From NCBI GenBank assembly GCA_003243255.1, contig QFQM01000005.1:1-64000 (forward strand): DNA of 64,000 nt, given 5' to 3'. The position numbers and the translations under genes are program-made. The notes under the pieces are model-generated. The model saw nothing but the letters and a program-made list of their open reading frames with translations, was not told where the DNA came from and made no database searches. The stretch comes from Flavobacterium psychrophilum. GTDB lineage: Bacteria > Bacteroidota > Bacteroidia > Flavobacteriales > Flavobacteriaceae. Of the stretch, positions 1-8,955 are shown in pieces. How positions within the stretch are numbered: the first letter of the stretch is position 1; the number at the start of each line of letters is the position of its first letter.

Positions 1-2863
1 CATACAGGTCTTTGAACTCATTTTCTTTAAGTTCATCAATGGCTTCATTCATGATTTTCTGATAAGTGTCAAAACCAATCTCATTGATGAATCCGCTTTG
101 CTCGCCTCCTAAAAGGTCTCCTGCACCACGAATTTCAAGGTCTTTCATAGCAATGTTAAAACCGCTTCCCAAATCGCTGAATTGCTCCAAAGCCTGTATA
201 CGTTTTCGTGCATCTTCGGTCATTGCCGAATAGGGAGGAGTAATGAAATAACAGAACGCTTTTTTGTTGCTTCGTCCTACACGTCCGCGCATCTGGTGCA
301 GGTCGGATAGCCCGAAGTTATTGGCATTGTTGATGAAAATGGTATTGGCATTAGGCACGTCAAGGCCGCTTTCAATAATGGTAGTGGCAACAAGAACATC
401 AAACTGCCCATCCATAAAGTCAAGTAACAGTTCCTCCAGTTTTTTACCGTCCATCTGCCCGTGGCCTATGCCTACTTTAGCACCGGGTACAAGGCGTTGG
501 ATCATACCGCCTACTTCCTTAATGTTCTCAATACGGTTGTTGATGAAATATACCTGACCGCCACGCTGTATCTCGTAGGAGATAGCATCACGGATAATCT
601 CTTCATTAAAGCCTACCACCTGTGTTTCTATAGGGTAGCGGTTGGGCGGAGGTGTTGTTATAACAGAAAGATCCCTCGCAGCCATCAGTGAGAACTGAAG
701 CGTTCTTGGTATAGGCGTTGCGGTAAGGGTTAGCGTATCTACGTTTTGGGCAATAGTTTTCAGCTTGTCTTTTACATTTACACCGAATTTCTGTTCCTCA
801 TCAACAATCAATAATCCAAGGTTTTTAAACTGTACACTTTTATTCACCAGCTGATGTGTACCAATAAGAATATCGAGTTTTCCTTCAGCAAGGTTTTTCA
901 GTGTTTCCGATTTTTGTTTTGCTGTACGGAAACGGTTAAGATAACCGATAGTTACCGGCATATCCTTAAGCCTTTCGCTGAATGTTTTATAATGCTGAAA
1001 AGCCAGTATTGTGGTAGGGACAAGTATAGCAACCTGTTTGCCGTTATCAGCAGCTTTAAAGGCAGCACGGATAGCAACCTCAGTCTTACCGAAACCAACA
1101 TCGCCACATACAAGCCTGTCCATAGGGCGTTCACTCTCCATGTCGGCTTTTACGTCGCGTGTAGCTGTAATCTGATCAGGAGTATCTTCATATATGAAAG
1201 ATGACTCCAGTTCTGCCTGCAGGTAACTGTCGGGAGCATATTGATAGCCTTTTTCCAGCCTGCGTTTGGCATACAGCTGAATCAGGTTAAAGGCAATGTG
1301 CTTAACACGTGCCTTTGTTTTTTGCTTAAGCACTTTCCAGGCGTTGCTGCCTAGTTTATATATTTTTGGCGGAGCACCATCCTTACCGTTGTATTTTGAA
1401 ATTTTATGCAGTGAGTGGATGCTTACATACACAATATCATTATCGGCATACACCAGCTTTATAGCCTCCTGTGTTTTTCCTTCTACCTGTATTTTTTGCA
1501 GTCCTCCAAATTTCCCAATACCGTGGTCGATATGGGTTACATAATCGCCAACAGAAAGCGAGTTCAGTTCCTTCAGCGTAATGGCACCTTTTTTAGAGTA
1601 ACCATTTTTAATGCTGAACTTATGGTAACGCTCAAAAATCTGATGATCGGTATAGCAGGCAATCTGGTATTCTTCGTCTATAAAGCCTTCATATATGGGG
1701 AAGACAATAGTTTTATATTGCTTGCGGAAATCTTCATGGCCGGCTTCATCCAGGCTTTCAAAAATGTCGTGAAAACGTTTTGCCTGTGCTTCATTAGCAC
1801 AGAAGATATAGTTTTTAAAACCATTGTTGTGATTGTCGCTAAGGTTATTCAATAATAAATCGAATTGTTTATTGAACGACGGTTGTGGCTGAATGTGGAA
1901 TTCGAAAGTTTTCTGCGTCCTGAAAATAGCTTTGGCTCCAAACTCAACAATAGTAAAATCGAGTGCTTTTTTTATAAATGCTTCCTGATTAAGGAAAAGT
2001 TCAGGAGGAGTTGCATGTTTTATGTCTTTTGACAGTTTATCGAAGGCTTCGTTAGCTCTTTTGAATAAGACATCGAGTTTTGAGAAAAGAGCATCGGTAT
2101 CACGGATAAGGATAACTGTTTTTTCGCTTATGTATTCTAAAAAACTCTCACGGTTTTCCTGTAGCTGCTTGTTTTCAACATTAGGCATTACCGTTATTTT
2201 ATTCTTTTTTTCCAGCGATAGCTGCGAAGCTACATCAAAGGTCCTGATGCTGTCTACTTCATTGCCAAAGAATTCTATACGATAAGGATTATCATTCGAG
2301 AAAGAGAATACATCGACAATACCTCCGCGAACAGAAAATTCGCCCGGTTCGGTTACGAAATCTACACGTCGGAATTCGTATTCGAACAATACCTCGTTAA
2401 TGAAATCTATCGAAACCTGATCACCAACGGCAACTTTCAGTGTGTTCTTTTCAAGCTCTTTTCGGGTAACCACTTTCTCGAATAAGGCTTCGGCATACGA
2501 AACGATTATGGCCGGTTTTTTACGGGAATTGATACGGTTAAGTACCTCAGAGCGCAACAGTATGTTTGCGTTGTCGGTTTCTTCAATCTCGTAAGGGCGT
2601 CTGAAAGACCCGGGATAAAACAGCACATCCTGATCGCCTATGAGCTGCTCCAGGTCGTTCAGGTAATAGGCCGCTTCTTCCTTGTCTTTAAGGATAAGAA
2701 GGAAAGGCAGTTCGCTCTGGCGGAAAAGCGGATCGGTAACAAAAGACAATGCCGAACCTAAAAGGCCTTTTACATGAATTTTATTTTCTCGTTGCTGTAA
2801 AGCACTGACTATTTGCCTTACTTTAACCGATTGGCCGTATTTATCTAAGATTTCAGGTTTCAA
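1..2863 (-). CDS. mfd: Transcription-repair coupling factor Mfd (C-terminus cut by window edge)
   Basis: ATP-dependent translocase that removes RNA polymerase stalled at DNA lesions and recruits UvrA. About 954 codons are visible and the C-terminal end lies outside the window. Order seen: an N-terminal UvrB-like region, an RNAP-interaction segment with VGDYVTHIDHGIGKF, then RecG-type helicase motifs: Walker A GDVGFGKTE (about residue 588), VDEEQKFG (about 683) and TATPIPRTL. No ATG lies near the N-terminus. The frame opens with TTG at 2863 (LKPEILDKYG) and an in-frame stop sits just upstream, so a TTG start is likely. It starts 14 bases after the stop of the upstream lipoprotein gene, so the two may be co-transcribed. 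Family assignment is secure; the start is inferred. Confidence 0.95.
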   Translation of the reverse strand, partial: MKPEILDKYGQSVKVRQIVSALQQRENKIHVKGLLGSALSFVTDPLFRQSELPFLLILKDKEEAAYYLNDLEQLIGDQDVLFYPGSFRRPYEIEETDNANILLRSEVLNRINSRKKPAIIVSYAEALFEKVVTRKELEKNTLKVAVGDQVSIDFINEVLFEYEFRRVDFVTEPGEFSVRGGIVDVFSFSNDNPYRIEFFGNEVDSIRTFDVASQLSLEKKNKITVMPNVENKQLQENRESFLEYISEKTVILIRDTDALFSKLDVLFKRANEAFDKLSKDIKHATPPELFLNQEAFIKKALDFTIVEFGAKAIFRTQKTFEFHIQPQPSFNKQFDLLLNNLSDNHNNGFKNYIFCANEAQAKRFHDIFESLDEAGHEDFRKQYKTIVFPIYEGFIDEEYQIACYTDHQIFERYHKFSIKNGYSKKGAITLKELNSLSVGDYVTHIDHGIGKFGGLQKIQVEGKTQEAIKLVYADNDIVYVSIHSLHKISKYNGKDGAPPKIYKLGSNAWKVLKQKTKARVKHIAFNLIQLYAKRRLEKGYQYAPDSYLQAELESSFIYEDTPDQITATRDVKADMESERPMDRLVCGDVGFGKTEVAIRAAFKAADNGKQVAILVPTTILAFQHYKTFSERLKDMPVTIGYLNRFRTAKQKSETLKNLAEGKLDILIGTHQLVNKSVQFKNLGLLIVDEEQKFGVNVKDKLKTIAQNVDTLTLTATPIPRTLQFSLMAARDLSVITTPPPNRYPIETQVVGFNEEIIRDAISYEIQRGGQVYFINNRIENIKEVGGMIQRLVPGAKVGIGHGQMDGKKLEELLLDFMDGQFDVLVATTIIESGLDVPNANTIFINNANNFGLSDLHQMRGRVGRSNKKAFCYFITPPYSAMTEDARKRIQALEQFSDLGSGFNIAMKDLEIRGAGDLLGGEQSGFINEIGFDTYQKIMNEAIDELKENEFKDLY

Positions 2864-2877
2864 TGTGGTTTTTTATA

Positions 2878-3537
2878 TCAATTATTTTGTGAGGCTCCCG
2901 GCCTTGGTACAAACGATCGCATTTGTGGTTTAGGAGTTGATGAAGGTTGTGGCTGTGCCTGCATTTCCGGATTGGCCATGCGGGTAGTGTCAAGCGCCTT
3001 CAGCATTTCTTCTTCTCCAATTTCTTTAGGTATTTCACTCAGAATTATGAGTTCGCTCATCTGATTTTGCAGAGAGGTTGTTTCGTGGGTGATCTCTTTA
3101 ATGAGTGTAACCACTTTTTTGTCTGGTATAACCGCAATATTTATATAGGTATACAGCGATTTTATTTTGGTGTTGAGTACTGCTATACGGCTTCGTACCT
3201 GAGGTTTATTAAAAAAACCGGGAATGTTCAGGTTAAGCTGTTCTGCCCTTGTAACAAGTGTTTTGGTTTTTTGTCGGTAAGCATTCAGCGAGCCGGTAGG
3301 TTTTTGCATCAGCTCATTATGAAACTGCTCCCACTCGTTCCATCCTGAAATCCGGGCAGCAACCTTATCGTTTACCGGAGGTACATTAAATCGCCAGTTC
3401 TCGCTTATTACCTTTAAAATGGAATCGTTTTGTTTTTCTGTTCGTATGGTTTCGGCACGGCGTTGGGCATCGTCATCCTTACAGGAAAAAAGCATTGCCG
3501 AAAAACAGCAAACCGCAATGAGTTTCAGGTATTTCAT
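2878..3537 (-). CDS. Hypothetical lipoprotein
   Basis: 219-residue predicted lipoprotein of unknown function. The N-terminus is a short basic stretch and hydrophobic core ending in a lipobox LFSC (Cys19), followed by an Asp-rich patch. The middle is helical and charged, and the C-terminus is Pro/Gln-rich and probably disordered. An upstream ATG at 3591 would add 18 residues before the signal peptide, so the ATG at 3537 is preferred. It lies directly upstream of mfd in the same direction. No domain recognised. Confidence 0.75.
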   Translation of the reverse strand: MKYLKLIAVCCFSAMLFSCKDDDAQRRAETIRTEKQNDSILKVISENWRFNVPPVNDKVAARISGWNEWEQFHNELMQKPTGSLNAYRQKTKTLVTRAEQLNLNIPGFFNKPQVRSRIAVLNTKIKSLYTYINIAVIPDKKVVTLIKEITHETTSLQNQMSELIILSEIPKEIGEEEMLKALDTTRMANPEMQAQPQPSSTPKPQMRSFVPRPGASQNN

Positions 3538-3748
3538 GTTTGATTGTTGAAGAAGCAAATTTACGAATGTTAGCTTAATATGCTGATGCAAACCGCTAAT
3601 TCTTTGGAAAGATTTTGGATGCGGTTTTTGTCTGAATATTGCGATTATTTTTTAGGATTATGCATTCATGAGCCTTTACAAATCACAATCTTTTAAAAAA
3701 ATGTTATATCAGGGAGCTAAGAGAATGAAATTCATAATGGTAAAGCAG

Positions 3749-3756
3749 TATATTTG
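3749..3756 (+). promoter_or_regulatory. Bacteroidota -7 promoter element for threonine dehydrogenase
   Basis: TATATTTG matches the Bacteroidota -7 consensus TAnnTTTG. It lies 21 bases before the ATG at 3778 and covers an earlier in-frame ATG at 3754, which argues for the later start. No clear -33 TTG is seen. Confidence 0.6.
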
Positions 3757-3777
3757 TGGCCTGTAAATACAACTACC

Positions 3778-4719
3778 ATGGCAAAGATTTTAATCATAGG
3801 GGCTTGCGGTCAGATAGGTACCGAGCTTACCAAGAAACTTAGGGAAGTATATGGAACTGATGCGGTTATCGCTTCGGATATTCGAAAAGGAGATCCTGAA
3901 TTTGTAGCTTCAGGTCCTTTTGAAGTGGTAAATGCCCTTGATTTTAACCAGATAGAAACTGTTATAGAGCAAAATAAAGTAGAAGAGGTATACCTCATGG
4001 CGGCACTGCTTTCGGCTACTGCCGAAAAGAACCCTGCTTTTGCTTGGGATCTTAATATGAACTCGCTTTTCCATGTGCTTAACCTGGCTAAAGCTGGCAA
4101 GATCAAAAAAATATTCTGGCCTTCGAGTATTGCGGTATTTGGGCCAACAACACCAAAACAAAATACGCCGCAGTATACGGTTATGGAACCCTCTACCGTA
4201 TATGGTATCTCTAAGCAATCAGGGGAAAGATGGGCGGAATATTACCATAACATTTATGGTGTAGATATCCGTAGTATCCGTTACCCTGGCCTAATCAGCT
4301 GGTCTACGCCTCCGGGAGGTGGTACTACTGATTATGCTGTTGATATTTACCACAAAGCACTTGCTGATGGAAAATATACCTGTTTTCTTAGCGAAGAGAC
4401 AAGGTTGCCAATGATGTACATGGATGATGCTATCCGTGCTACGGTAGAGATTATGCAGGCTCCGGCAGAGAACATCAAAATACGTTCGTCATATAACCTT
4501 TCGGCAATGGACTTTACACCAAAAGAAATTGCTGAGGCTATTAAAAAAGAGATTCCCGACTTTACAATTGACTATGCTCCTGACTTCCGTCAGAAAATTG
4601 CAGACAGCTGGCCGCAAAGCATTGACGATAGTAGTGCAAGACAGGACTGGGGATGGAAACATGACTACGACCTAAACGCTATGACGGCTGATATGCTTGA
4701 GCACCTTAGTGTTAAATAG
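3778..4719 (+). CDS. tdh: L-threonine 3-dehydrogenase, extended SDR type
   Basis: NAD-dependent oxidation of L-threonine to 2-amino-3-ketobutyrate, the first step of threonine breakdown to glycine and acetyl-CoA. The 313-residue protein has the SDR nucleotide-binding GACGQIG at residues 8-14 and the catalytic YGISK with Tyr142 and Lys146, plus PSS upstream as the Ser contact. The whole chain resembles the epimerase-like threonine dehydrogenases known from cold-adapted Flavobacterium, not the zinc alcohol dehydrogenase type. A more general NAD-dependent epimerase/dehydratase call is the fallback. The start is chosen after the promoter element at 3749-3756. Monocistronic, with its own terminator. 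Confidence 0.85.
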   Translation: MAKILIIGACGQIGTELTKKLREVYGTDAVIASDIRKGDPEFVASGPFEVVNALDFNQIETVIEQNKVEEVYLMAALLSATAEKNPAFAWDLNMNSLFHVLNLAKAGKIKKIFWPSSIAVFGPTTPKQNTPQYTVMEPSTVYGISKQSGERWAEYYHNIYGVDIRSIRYPGLISWSTPPGGGTTDYAVDIYHKALADGKYTCFLSEETRLPMMYMDDAIRATVEIMQAPAENIKIRSSYNLSAMDFTPKEIAEAIKKEIPDFTIDYAPDFRQKIADSWPQSIDDSSARQDWGWKHDYDLNAMTADMLEHLSVK

Positions 4720-4758
4720 TTTTTCAGTTTCGGGTTTTAGAGTTGCCTGACAACATAT

Positions 4759-4797
4759 AAAAAACGCAGATAGAGATTAATCTTTATCTGCGTTTTT
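4759..4797. terminator. Intrinsic terminator, bidirectional
   Basis: Inverted repeat AAAAACGCAGATA / TATCTGCGTTTTT with a 12-base loop, flanked by A-run and T-run. It lies between the convergent tdh (+) and the NTF2-like gene (-) and can serve both. Confidence 0.8.
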
Positions 4798-4846
4798 GGT
4801 TTACAGGTTAGAGTGAAGCCAACTGCAAACTGTGACCGAATACTGC

Positions 4847-5371
4847 CTACTTTTTTGCTCTCAATTTCTCAAGCAGTGCATCTTCATACTGTGCTTTTAA
4901 AGGAAGCACTTTTTCGATATTGTCATTAGGGAAAGTCATAGAAAGTACATATTGTTTTATCTTCCATTCTTTTCCGGTTTTTTCTAGTACGCCCGATCCC
5001 TGGCAAGCTTTCATATGGGTATCTAACAATTCATTAAACCATGCTGTTTTGCCATCTTTGCTGAAAAAGACGTTGCGTTGCAGGGCTTTAAAATCCCAAG
5101 TTGTTCCTTTGTCAAAATAGGGTTTTGAAAAGGCTTCAAATTCTTTTTTCGTCCAGTTCTCTGTGGCATCAGTACCTATGTATATGCCATCTTCTGCTAT
5201 TTTGCCAAAGTAACCATTGTAATCTCCTTTTGCAGCAGCTGCGTGCCAGTTGTCAAGAAGTGTGTTGATGGCTTTGGTTTCGTCGGCTGTATTTGTTTCA
5301 GCAGGTTTTGTAAACAGGTAGGTGCTTATGGATAGCGATAGTACTGAGCAGATAAGAGCGAGTTTTTTCAT
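4847..5371 (-). CDS. Secreted NTF2-like (SnoaL/DUF4440-type) protein
   Basis: 174 residues with an N-terminal signal peptide (MKKLALICSVLSLSISTYLF). The mature part fits an NTF2/SnoaL-like fold: an initial helix (INTLLDNWHAAAAKGDYNGYF), the segment DGIYIGTDATENWTKKEF, then paired strands including WKIKQYVLSMTFPND. Members of this fold bind or turn over small molecules, but the substrate cannot be read from sequence. Single gene with terminators on both sides. Confidence 0.75.
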   Translation of the reverse strand: MKKLALICSVLSLSISTYLFTKPAETNTADETKAINTLLDNWHAAAAKGDYNGYFGKIAEDGIYIGTDATENWTKKEFEAFSKPYFDKGTTWDFKALQRNVFFSKDGKTAWFNELLDTHMKACQGSGVLEKTGKEWKIKQYVLSMTFPNDNIEKVLPLKAQYEDALLEKLRAKK

Positions 5372-5393
5372 TGTGATTGATTTATCTCGCTAA

Positions 5394-5431
5394 AATAAAA
5401 AAAGAACCTTAATATAGCTATTAAGGTTCTT
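5394..5431 (-). terminator. Intrinsic terminator of amt
   Basis: Perfect 13-bp stem AAGAACCTTAATA / TATTAAGGTTCTT with a four-base loop. On the minus strand it is followed by a T-run, placing it about 20 bases after the amt stop. Confidence 0.9.
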
Positions 5432-5452
5432 CATATAATTTGTTTTCTTTAT

Positions 5453-6802
5453 TTATCCCAGCATCTCATTGTGTTGAGAAAGGTCTAGGCCAAGCTCTTC
5501 GGCTTCTTCCGAAACACGTAACGGAATAAAGAAGTTCGTAACTTTATATAAAAGCATAGCTCCGAAGAAAGAGAAGGTGGCTACCAGTATCATGGCAATC
5601 ATGTGGTGGCCAAAAATATGCCATCCTCCATGCAGCAGGCTTGCGTTTTCACCTTCGGCAAAAATAGCCGTCAATATCATACCCATAATTCCGCCTACAC
5701 CGTGGCATGCAAATACGTCAAGGGTATCGTCGATGCGTTTAAGCGGTTTCCAGTTAACCATAGTGTTTGATACGATTGCAGCGGCAAAGCCAAAGAAGAT
5801 GCTTTTTGGTACCGATACAAATCCCGCAGCCGGAGTAATGGCTACAAGGCCCACAACCGCACCAATACAAGCACCTAATGCCGATACTTTTCTTCCGTTT
5901 AGCCTGTCGAAGAACGACCAGGTAAGCATCGCTGAAGCTGAAGCTATAGTAGTTGTAGCAAAAGCCATGGCCGCAGTATGATTGGCCGCCAGTGCCGATC
6001 CGGCATTGAATCCGAACCAGCCGAACCAAAGCATTCCCGTCCCTAACAGTACAAAAGGTATGTTGGTAGGGATGTATTCAAGGTTCTTACGTTTACCAAG
6101 GCAAAGTACACCGGCAATTGCGGCAAAACCGGCACTCATGTGTACTACTGTTCCACCGGCAAAGTCTTTTACGTGAAAGTAACTGCCCAGCAGTCCGTTA
6201 GGATGCCATACCATGTGGCATAACGGTGCATATATAAGAAGTGAGAACAGGCATATGAATAATAAGAAGGAGATGAATCGGATGCGCTCCGCCAAAGCTC
6301 CGGTGATAATAGCAGGAGTAATGATGGCAAATTTCATCTGGAAAAGTGCGAATAATATAAAAGGTATCGTGGTCGCCATTTTTGCATGCGGATGCTCGTC
6401 GACGAAATCGAAGAAGGCAAAATCGGAAGGATTCCCGATAAGCCCGTAATGCGTTCCACCGATTTCAACGCCAAGCGGACTCCCGAATGAAAGGCTGAAA
6501 CCTACTACAACCCACAACAAACTGATTACACCCAGACAGATAAAGCTTTTCAGCATGGTAGAGATCACATTTTTTTTGCCTACCATTCCACCATAAAAAA
6601 ATGCTAAACCGGGGGTCATAAGCAGTACAAGGCACGAAGCTGTAAGCAGCCACGCAACATCGGCAGGTACAATAGCATCGGTGCTGTTAAACTGCGTTGA
6701 TTTTTCGGTTACCGTAGCATGATCCCAAAAAAGTCCGGCTATTGCAACCGCTGTTGTAATTATAAAAGCAAAAATCCAGCGTTTTTCTAATTTCTTTTCC
6801 AT
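5453..6802 (-). CDS. amt: Ammonium transporter Amt
   Basis: Inner-membrane ammonium channel of the Amt/MEP/Rh family, 449 residues with about 11 membrane spans. The pore histidine pair is visible in VVHMSAGFAA (about residue 218) and FACHGVGGIMG (about residue 367), along with DVAWLLTASCLVLLMTPGLAFFYGG-type entry sequence. There is a leading TM segment before the usual Amt start, probably a signal-like helix. No GlnK/PII gene is adjacent, which is unusual for amtB operons in other phyla. Single-gene unit with its own terminator; a dyad about 180 bases upstream may be regulatory. Confidence 0.95.
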   Translation of the reverse strand: MEKKLEKRWIFAFIITTAVAIAGLFWDHATVTEKSTQFNSTDAIVPADVAWLLTASCLVLLMTPGLAFFYGGMVGKKNVISTMLKSFICLGVISLLWVVVGFSLSFGSPLGVEIGGTHYGLIGNPSDFAFFDFVDEHPHAKMATTIPFILFALFQMKFAIITPAIITGALAERIRFISFLLFICLFSLLIYAPLCHMVWHPNGLLGSYFHVKDFAGGTVVHMSAGFAAIAGVLCLGKRKNLEYIPTNIPFVLLGTGMLWFGWFGFNAGSALAANHTAAMAFATTTIASASAMLTWSFFDRLNGRKVSALGACIGAVVGLVAITPAAGFVSVPKSIFFGFAAAIVSNTMVNWKPLKRIDDTLDVFACHGVGGIMGMILTAIFAEGENASLLHGGWHIFGHHMIAMILVATFSFFGAMLLYKVTNFFIPLRVSEEAEELGLDLSQHNEMLG

Positions 6803-7200
6803 TATACCCTATAATTTATGGGGGTAAAATTATAAAATATACTGTTTGTAATTTAAAAACGTGCAATTTTTAGGGGATTTGTAATTTTTAAGGCACTTCT
6901 CAATTGATTATTTTCAAATCGATAATAAAATAAGAACGCAAACGATAACTTTTCAGGGAAATTTTTATAATTGACAGCGTGAGTCACAATCTGGTGACTT
7001 GGTTTGTACGAAAAAACGGAATATAAGTATTTGTGTTAAATTTTGGCAAAGTAATTGATAGGTAACTATTTGATAATTAGCGTCAAGTGTGGAATTAACG
7101 AAAATGTTAATGTTAATAACTTGTTAAAGAGTGGCGTGCTTTATGTTTTGTAATTCTTTAAAATTGTAATTCAATAAACCAATCAATTGCATCCATTACT
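6803..7200. other. AT-rich intergenic region with one dyad
   Basis: This 398-base gap lies between the divergently transcribed amt and the 79-residue gene. The only clear structure is the perfect dyad AGTCAC-N6-GTGACT at 6982-6999, which has the size of a dimeric regulator site. No exact TAnnTTTG element or small ORF was convincing. Confidence 0.4.
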
Positions 7201-7440
7201 ATGAACACATTGCAACACACCGTCGAAGACTTCAAACTCTTCGAAGCCATTGCCGACATTGCATTCATTGCCGGACAAAAGGGATTCTTCTCAGGTAACT
7301 CAAGAACCGACATCGCCGAATTTATCCATTGGGCGAAAGAATTTGAGAACATGCACGAAGAAACCAACTGGGACGAAGTAGACTATCAGGAATCCATTGA
7401 AGCCTTTACGGGCAACAAACTCAGGATAGATCTTCAGTAG
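7201..7440 (+). CDS. Conserved-looking small hypothetical protein
   Basis: 79-residue acidic soluble protein with no signal peptide or membrane segment. It contains FIAGQKGFFSGNSRTDIAEFIHWAKEFE, which looks like a packed helical unit. Codon use and the clean start and stop suggest a real gene. No function recognised. It is convergent with vsr, leaving 12 bases between the stops. Confidence 0.7.
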   Translation: MNTLQHTVEDFKLFEAIADIAFIAGQKGFFSGNSRTDIAEFIHWAKEFENMHEETNWDEVDYQESIEAFTGNKLRIDLQ

Positions 7441-7452
7441 GCTCAATGTGAT

Positions 7453-7875
7453 TTAATCTTTAACGGCTGCACTGCTAATTGTCTCTTTGATAATGGCAAT
7501 GCAGCCGTTTAAGTTTTTCTTTACCTCATTGCTCCAGAATCGGAGCACGGTCCATCCGCGAGAGGTTAGGTATTCGTTGACTTCTTTGTCACGTTCTATA
7601 TTGCGGGATATTTTCTTTTCCCAAAACTCTGCATTTGTAGCAGGTTTCTTTTTAGTTTCGAAATCCTTACCATGAAAAAACTCACTATCTACAAAAACAG
7701 CGAGCTTATATTTTTTAAAAGTAAAATCGGGTTTTCCGAAAACAGTTTTGTTGTTTTTGCGGTATCTCAACCCTTCGTGCCACAATGCTTTTCCTAAAGC
7801 GACTTCAAAGCTGGTGCCGGTACTTTTCACGGCTGACATATTCTTTGAACGCTGTTGTGGAGTGTGGCGATCCAT
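7453..7875 (-). CDS. vsr: Very short patch repair endonuclease Vsr
   Basis: Strand-specific nickase that starts repair of T:G mismatches left when 5-methylcytosine deaminates. The 140 residues carry the family pattern: N-terminal MSAVKSTGTSFE, metal-ligand Asp50 in GKPDF, AVFVDSEFFHG with His68, FWEKKISRNIERD, and the C-terminal GWTVLRFW. In E. coli Vsr the matching residues are Asp51 and His69. The usual Cys/Trp of the VDGCFWHG motif are replaced here (DSEFF). It is last in the restriction-modification operon, 6 bases after the endonuclease, which fits a role protecting the methylated CCGG sites. Confidence 0.93.
   Translation of the reverse strand: MDRHTPQQRSKNMSAVKSTGTSFEVALGKALWHEGLRYRKNNKTVFGKPDFTFKKYKLAVFVDSEFFHGKDFETKKKPATNAEFWEKKISRNIERDKEVNEYLTSRGWTVLRFWSNEVKKNLNGCIAIIKETISSAAVKD
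7462..7509. terminator. Inverted repeat, possible terminator inside the vsr 3' end
   Basis: AACGGCTGCA / TGCAGCCGTT, a perfect 10-bp stem with a 28-base loop. It lies just after the 79-residue gene and inside the last codons of vsr. On the plus strand a T-rich tract follows. The long loop makes terminator function uncertain. Confidence 0.4.
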
Positions 7876-7881
7876 AATAAT

Positions 7882-8955
7882 TTAAAAACGTACTTGTAGA
7901 TTTAATTTAAAATAGTAACCACTAGCTTCCTTATATAGAACTCCGAATTTATGTTTAGTACTACTTGCTGTATCTAATCTTGTATTGTAAAATAAATAAT
8001 CTTCAAACTGATTTCTATTATAAACATGGTAACATAACACATCTCCATTTGATTTTACTATCAAGTACCCTCCTGTTGTGTCATAGAGTCCCGACCAAAT
8101 TTTCGATGGCATCATACCTAAAGCCACATCAGTTAAAAATCGTTTAATTTTATACTCGTAGTATGTATGCGAAAATTGTAAATCGAAGTTTAAGGGGTTG
8201 TGAGTTTGTAATGTCGATGTTAACTCAGCTATAGAATTATGCTTAGATGTGTAAAATAAATATGTTAATTCACCTAAAATATTGGGAAGAAGGCTGTCTA
8301 TTAAAGTTAAGTTGTTTTTGAACAATTGCCTATTAGGCTCAATAAATGTAATTTTAGTATTATATGATAATATTTTTTCTACCCTGTCTTTTATCTTGTT
8401 TTTTGTGTCAATTTCATTGATTTCAATAATTTCTTGATGCGTGAAATCATGTCCTTCGATTTTATAAATGAAATTTGTTGTTTCACCTGCATTTAACAAC
8501 GTTGAGTCACCGCCTAATTCAGATTTTATACTAAATCCTAAATCAGCAGATTGGTTAATCCTTAGATCATGGATAACCACTCTTATGTCAGATTTAGCAG
8601 AAGACTTGGCTTTTAGTTTTTTTGAATTGAAAGAGCTCATAAATGATTCAATATCAGAATCGCCAAAAGCTCCTTTTTTGGACTTGATTATGGATAACAA
8701 TTTTATCGAATGTTGTCGAAATTCTTCAATAGGAATTGTAAACTGTTGTTTTTTGTCATCAATTATGACGACATTCCCATTTAGTTCATATTCAAAGTCT
8801 ACACCTAACTCATTTTTTATTATTTTAATAATAGGAAAAAAGAGAGACGTTATTTTATTAATATTTTTATCGCCTGGGTATAATTTTCCATCAGCTAAAA
8901 GCTTAAATAATGCGTATACCTCACTCCATTCCCCTTTATTACCTGTTAACATCAA
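7882..8955 (-). CDS. Type II restriction endonuclease, HpaII family (predicted CCGG)
   Basis: 357 residues, about the length of HpaII. The N-terminus MMLTGNKGEWSEVYALFKLL is the characteristic opening of the HpaII endonuclease family, followed by the DGKLYPGD segment. The enzyme is predicted to cut C^CGG when unmethylated; this rests on family membership and on the partner methyltransferase being very close to M.HpaII. Translation may start at either of two adjacent ATGs (8955 or 8952). The start overlaps the 3' end of the methyltransferase gene by 17 bases, so expression is probably coupled. Confidence 0.9.
   Translation of the reverse strand: MMLTGNKGEWSEVYALFKLLADGKLYPGDKNINKITSLFFPIIKIIKNELGVDFEYELNGNVVIIDDKKQQFTIPIEEFRQHSIKLLSIIKSKKGAFGDSDIESFMSSFNSKKLKAKSSAKSDIRVVIHDLRINQSADLGFSIKSELGGDSTLLNAGETTNFIYKIEGHDFTHQEIIEINEIDTKNKIKDRVEKILSYNTKITFIEPNRQLFKNNLTLIDSLLPNILGELTYLFYTSKHNSIAELTSTLQTHNPLNFDLQFSHTYYEYKIKRFLTDVALGMMPSKIWSGLYDTTGGYLIVKSNGDVLCYHVYNRNQFEDYLFYNTRLDTASSTKHKFGVLYKEASGYYFKLNLQVRF

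Noticed and set aside
854..1204. Open frames on the plus strand inside mfd
   Set aside because: They are antisense to a clear mfd coding sequence and show no protein-like composition.
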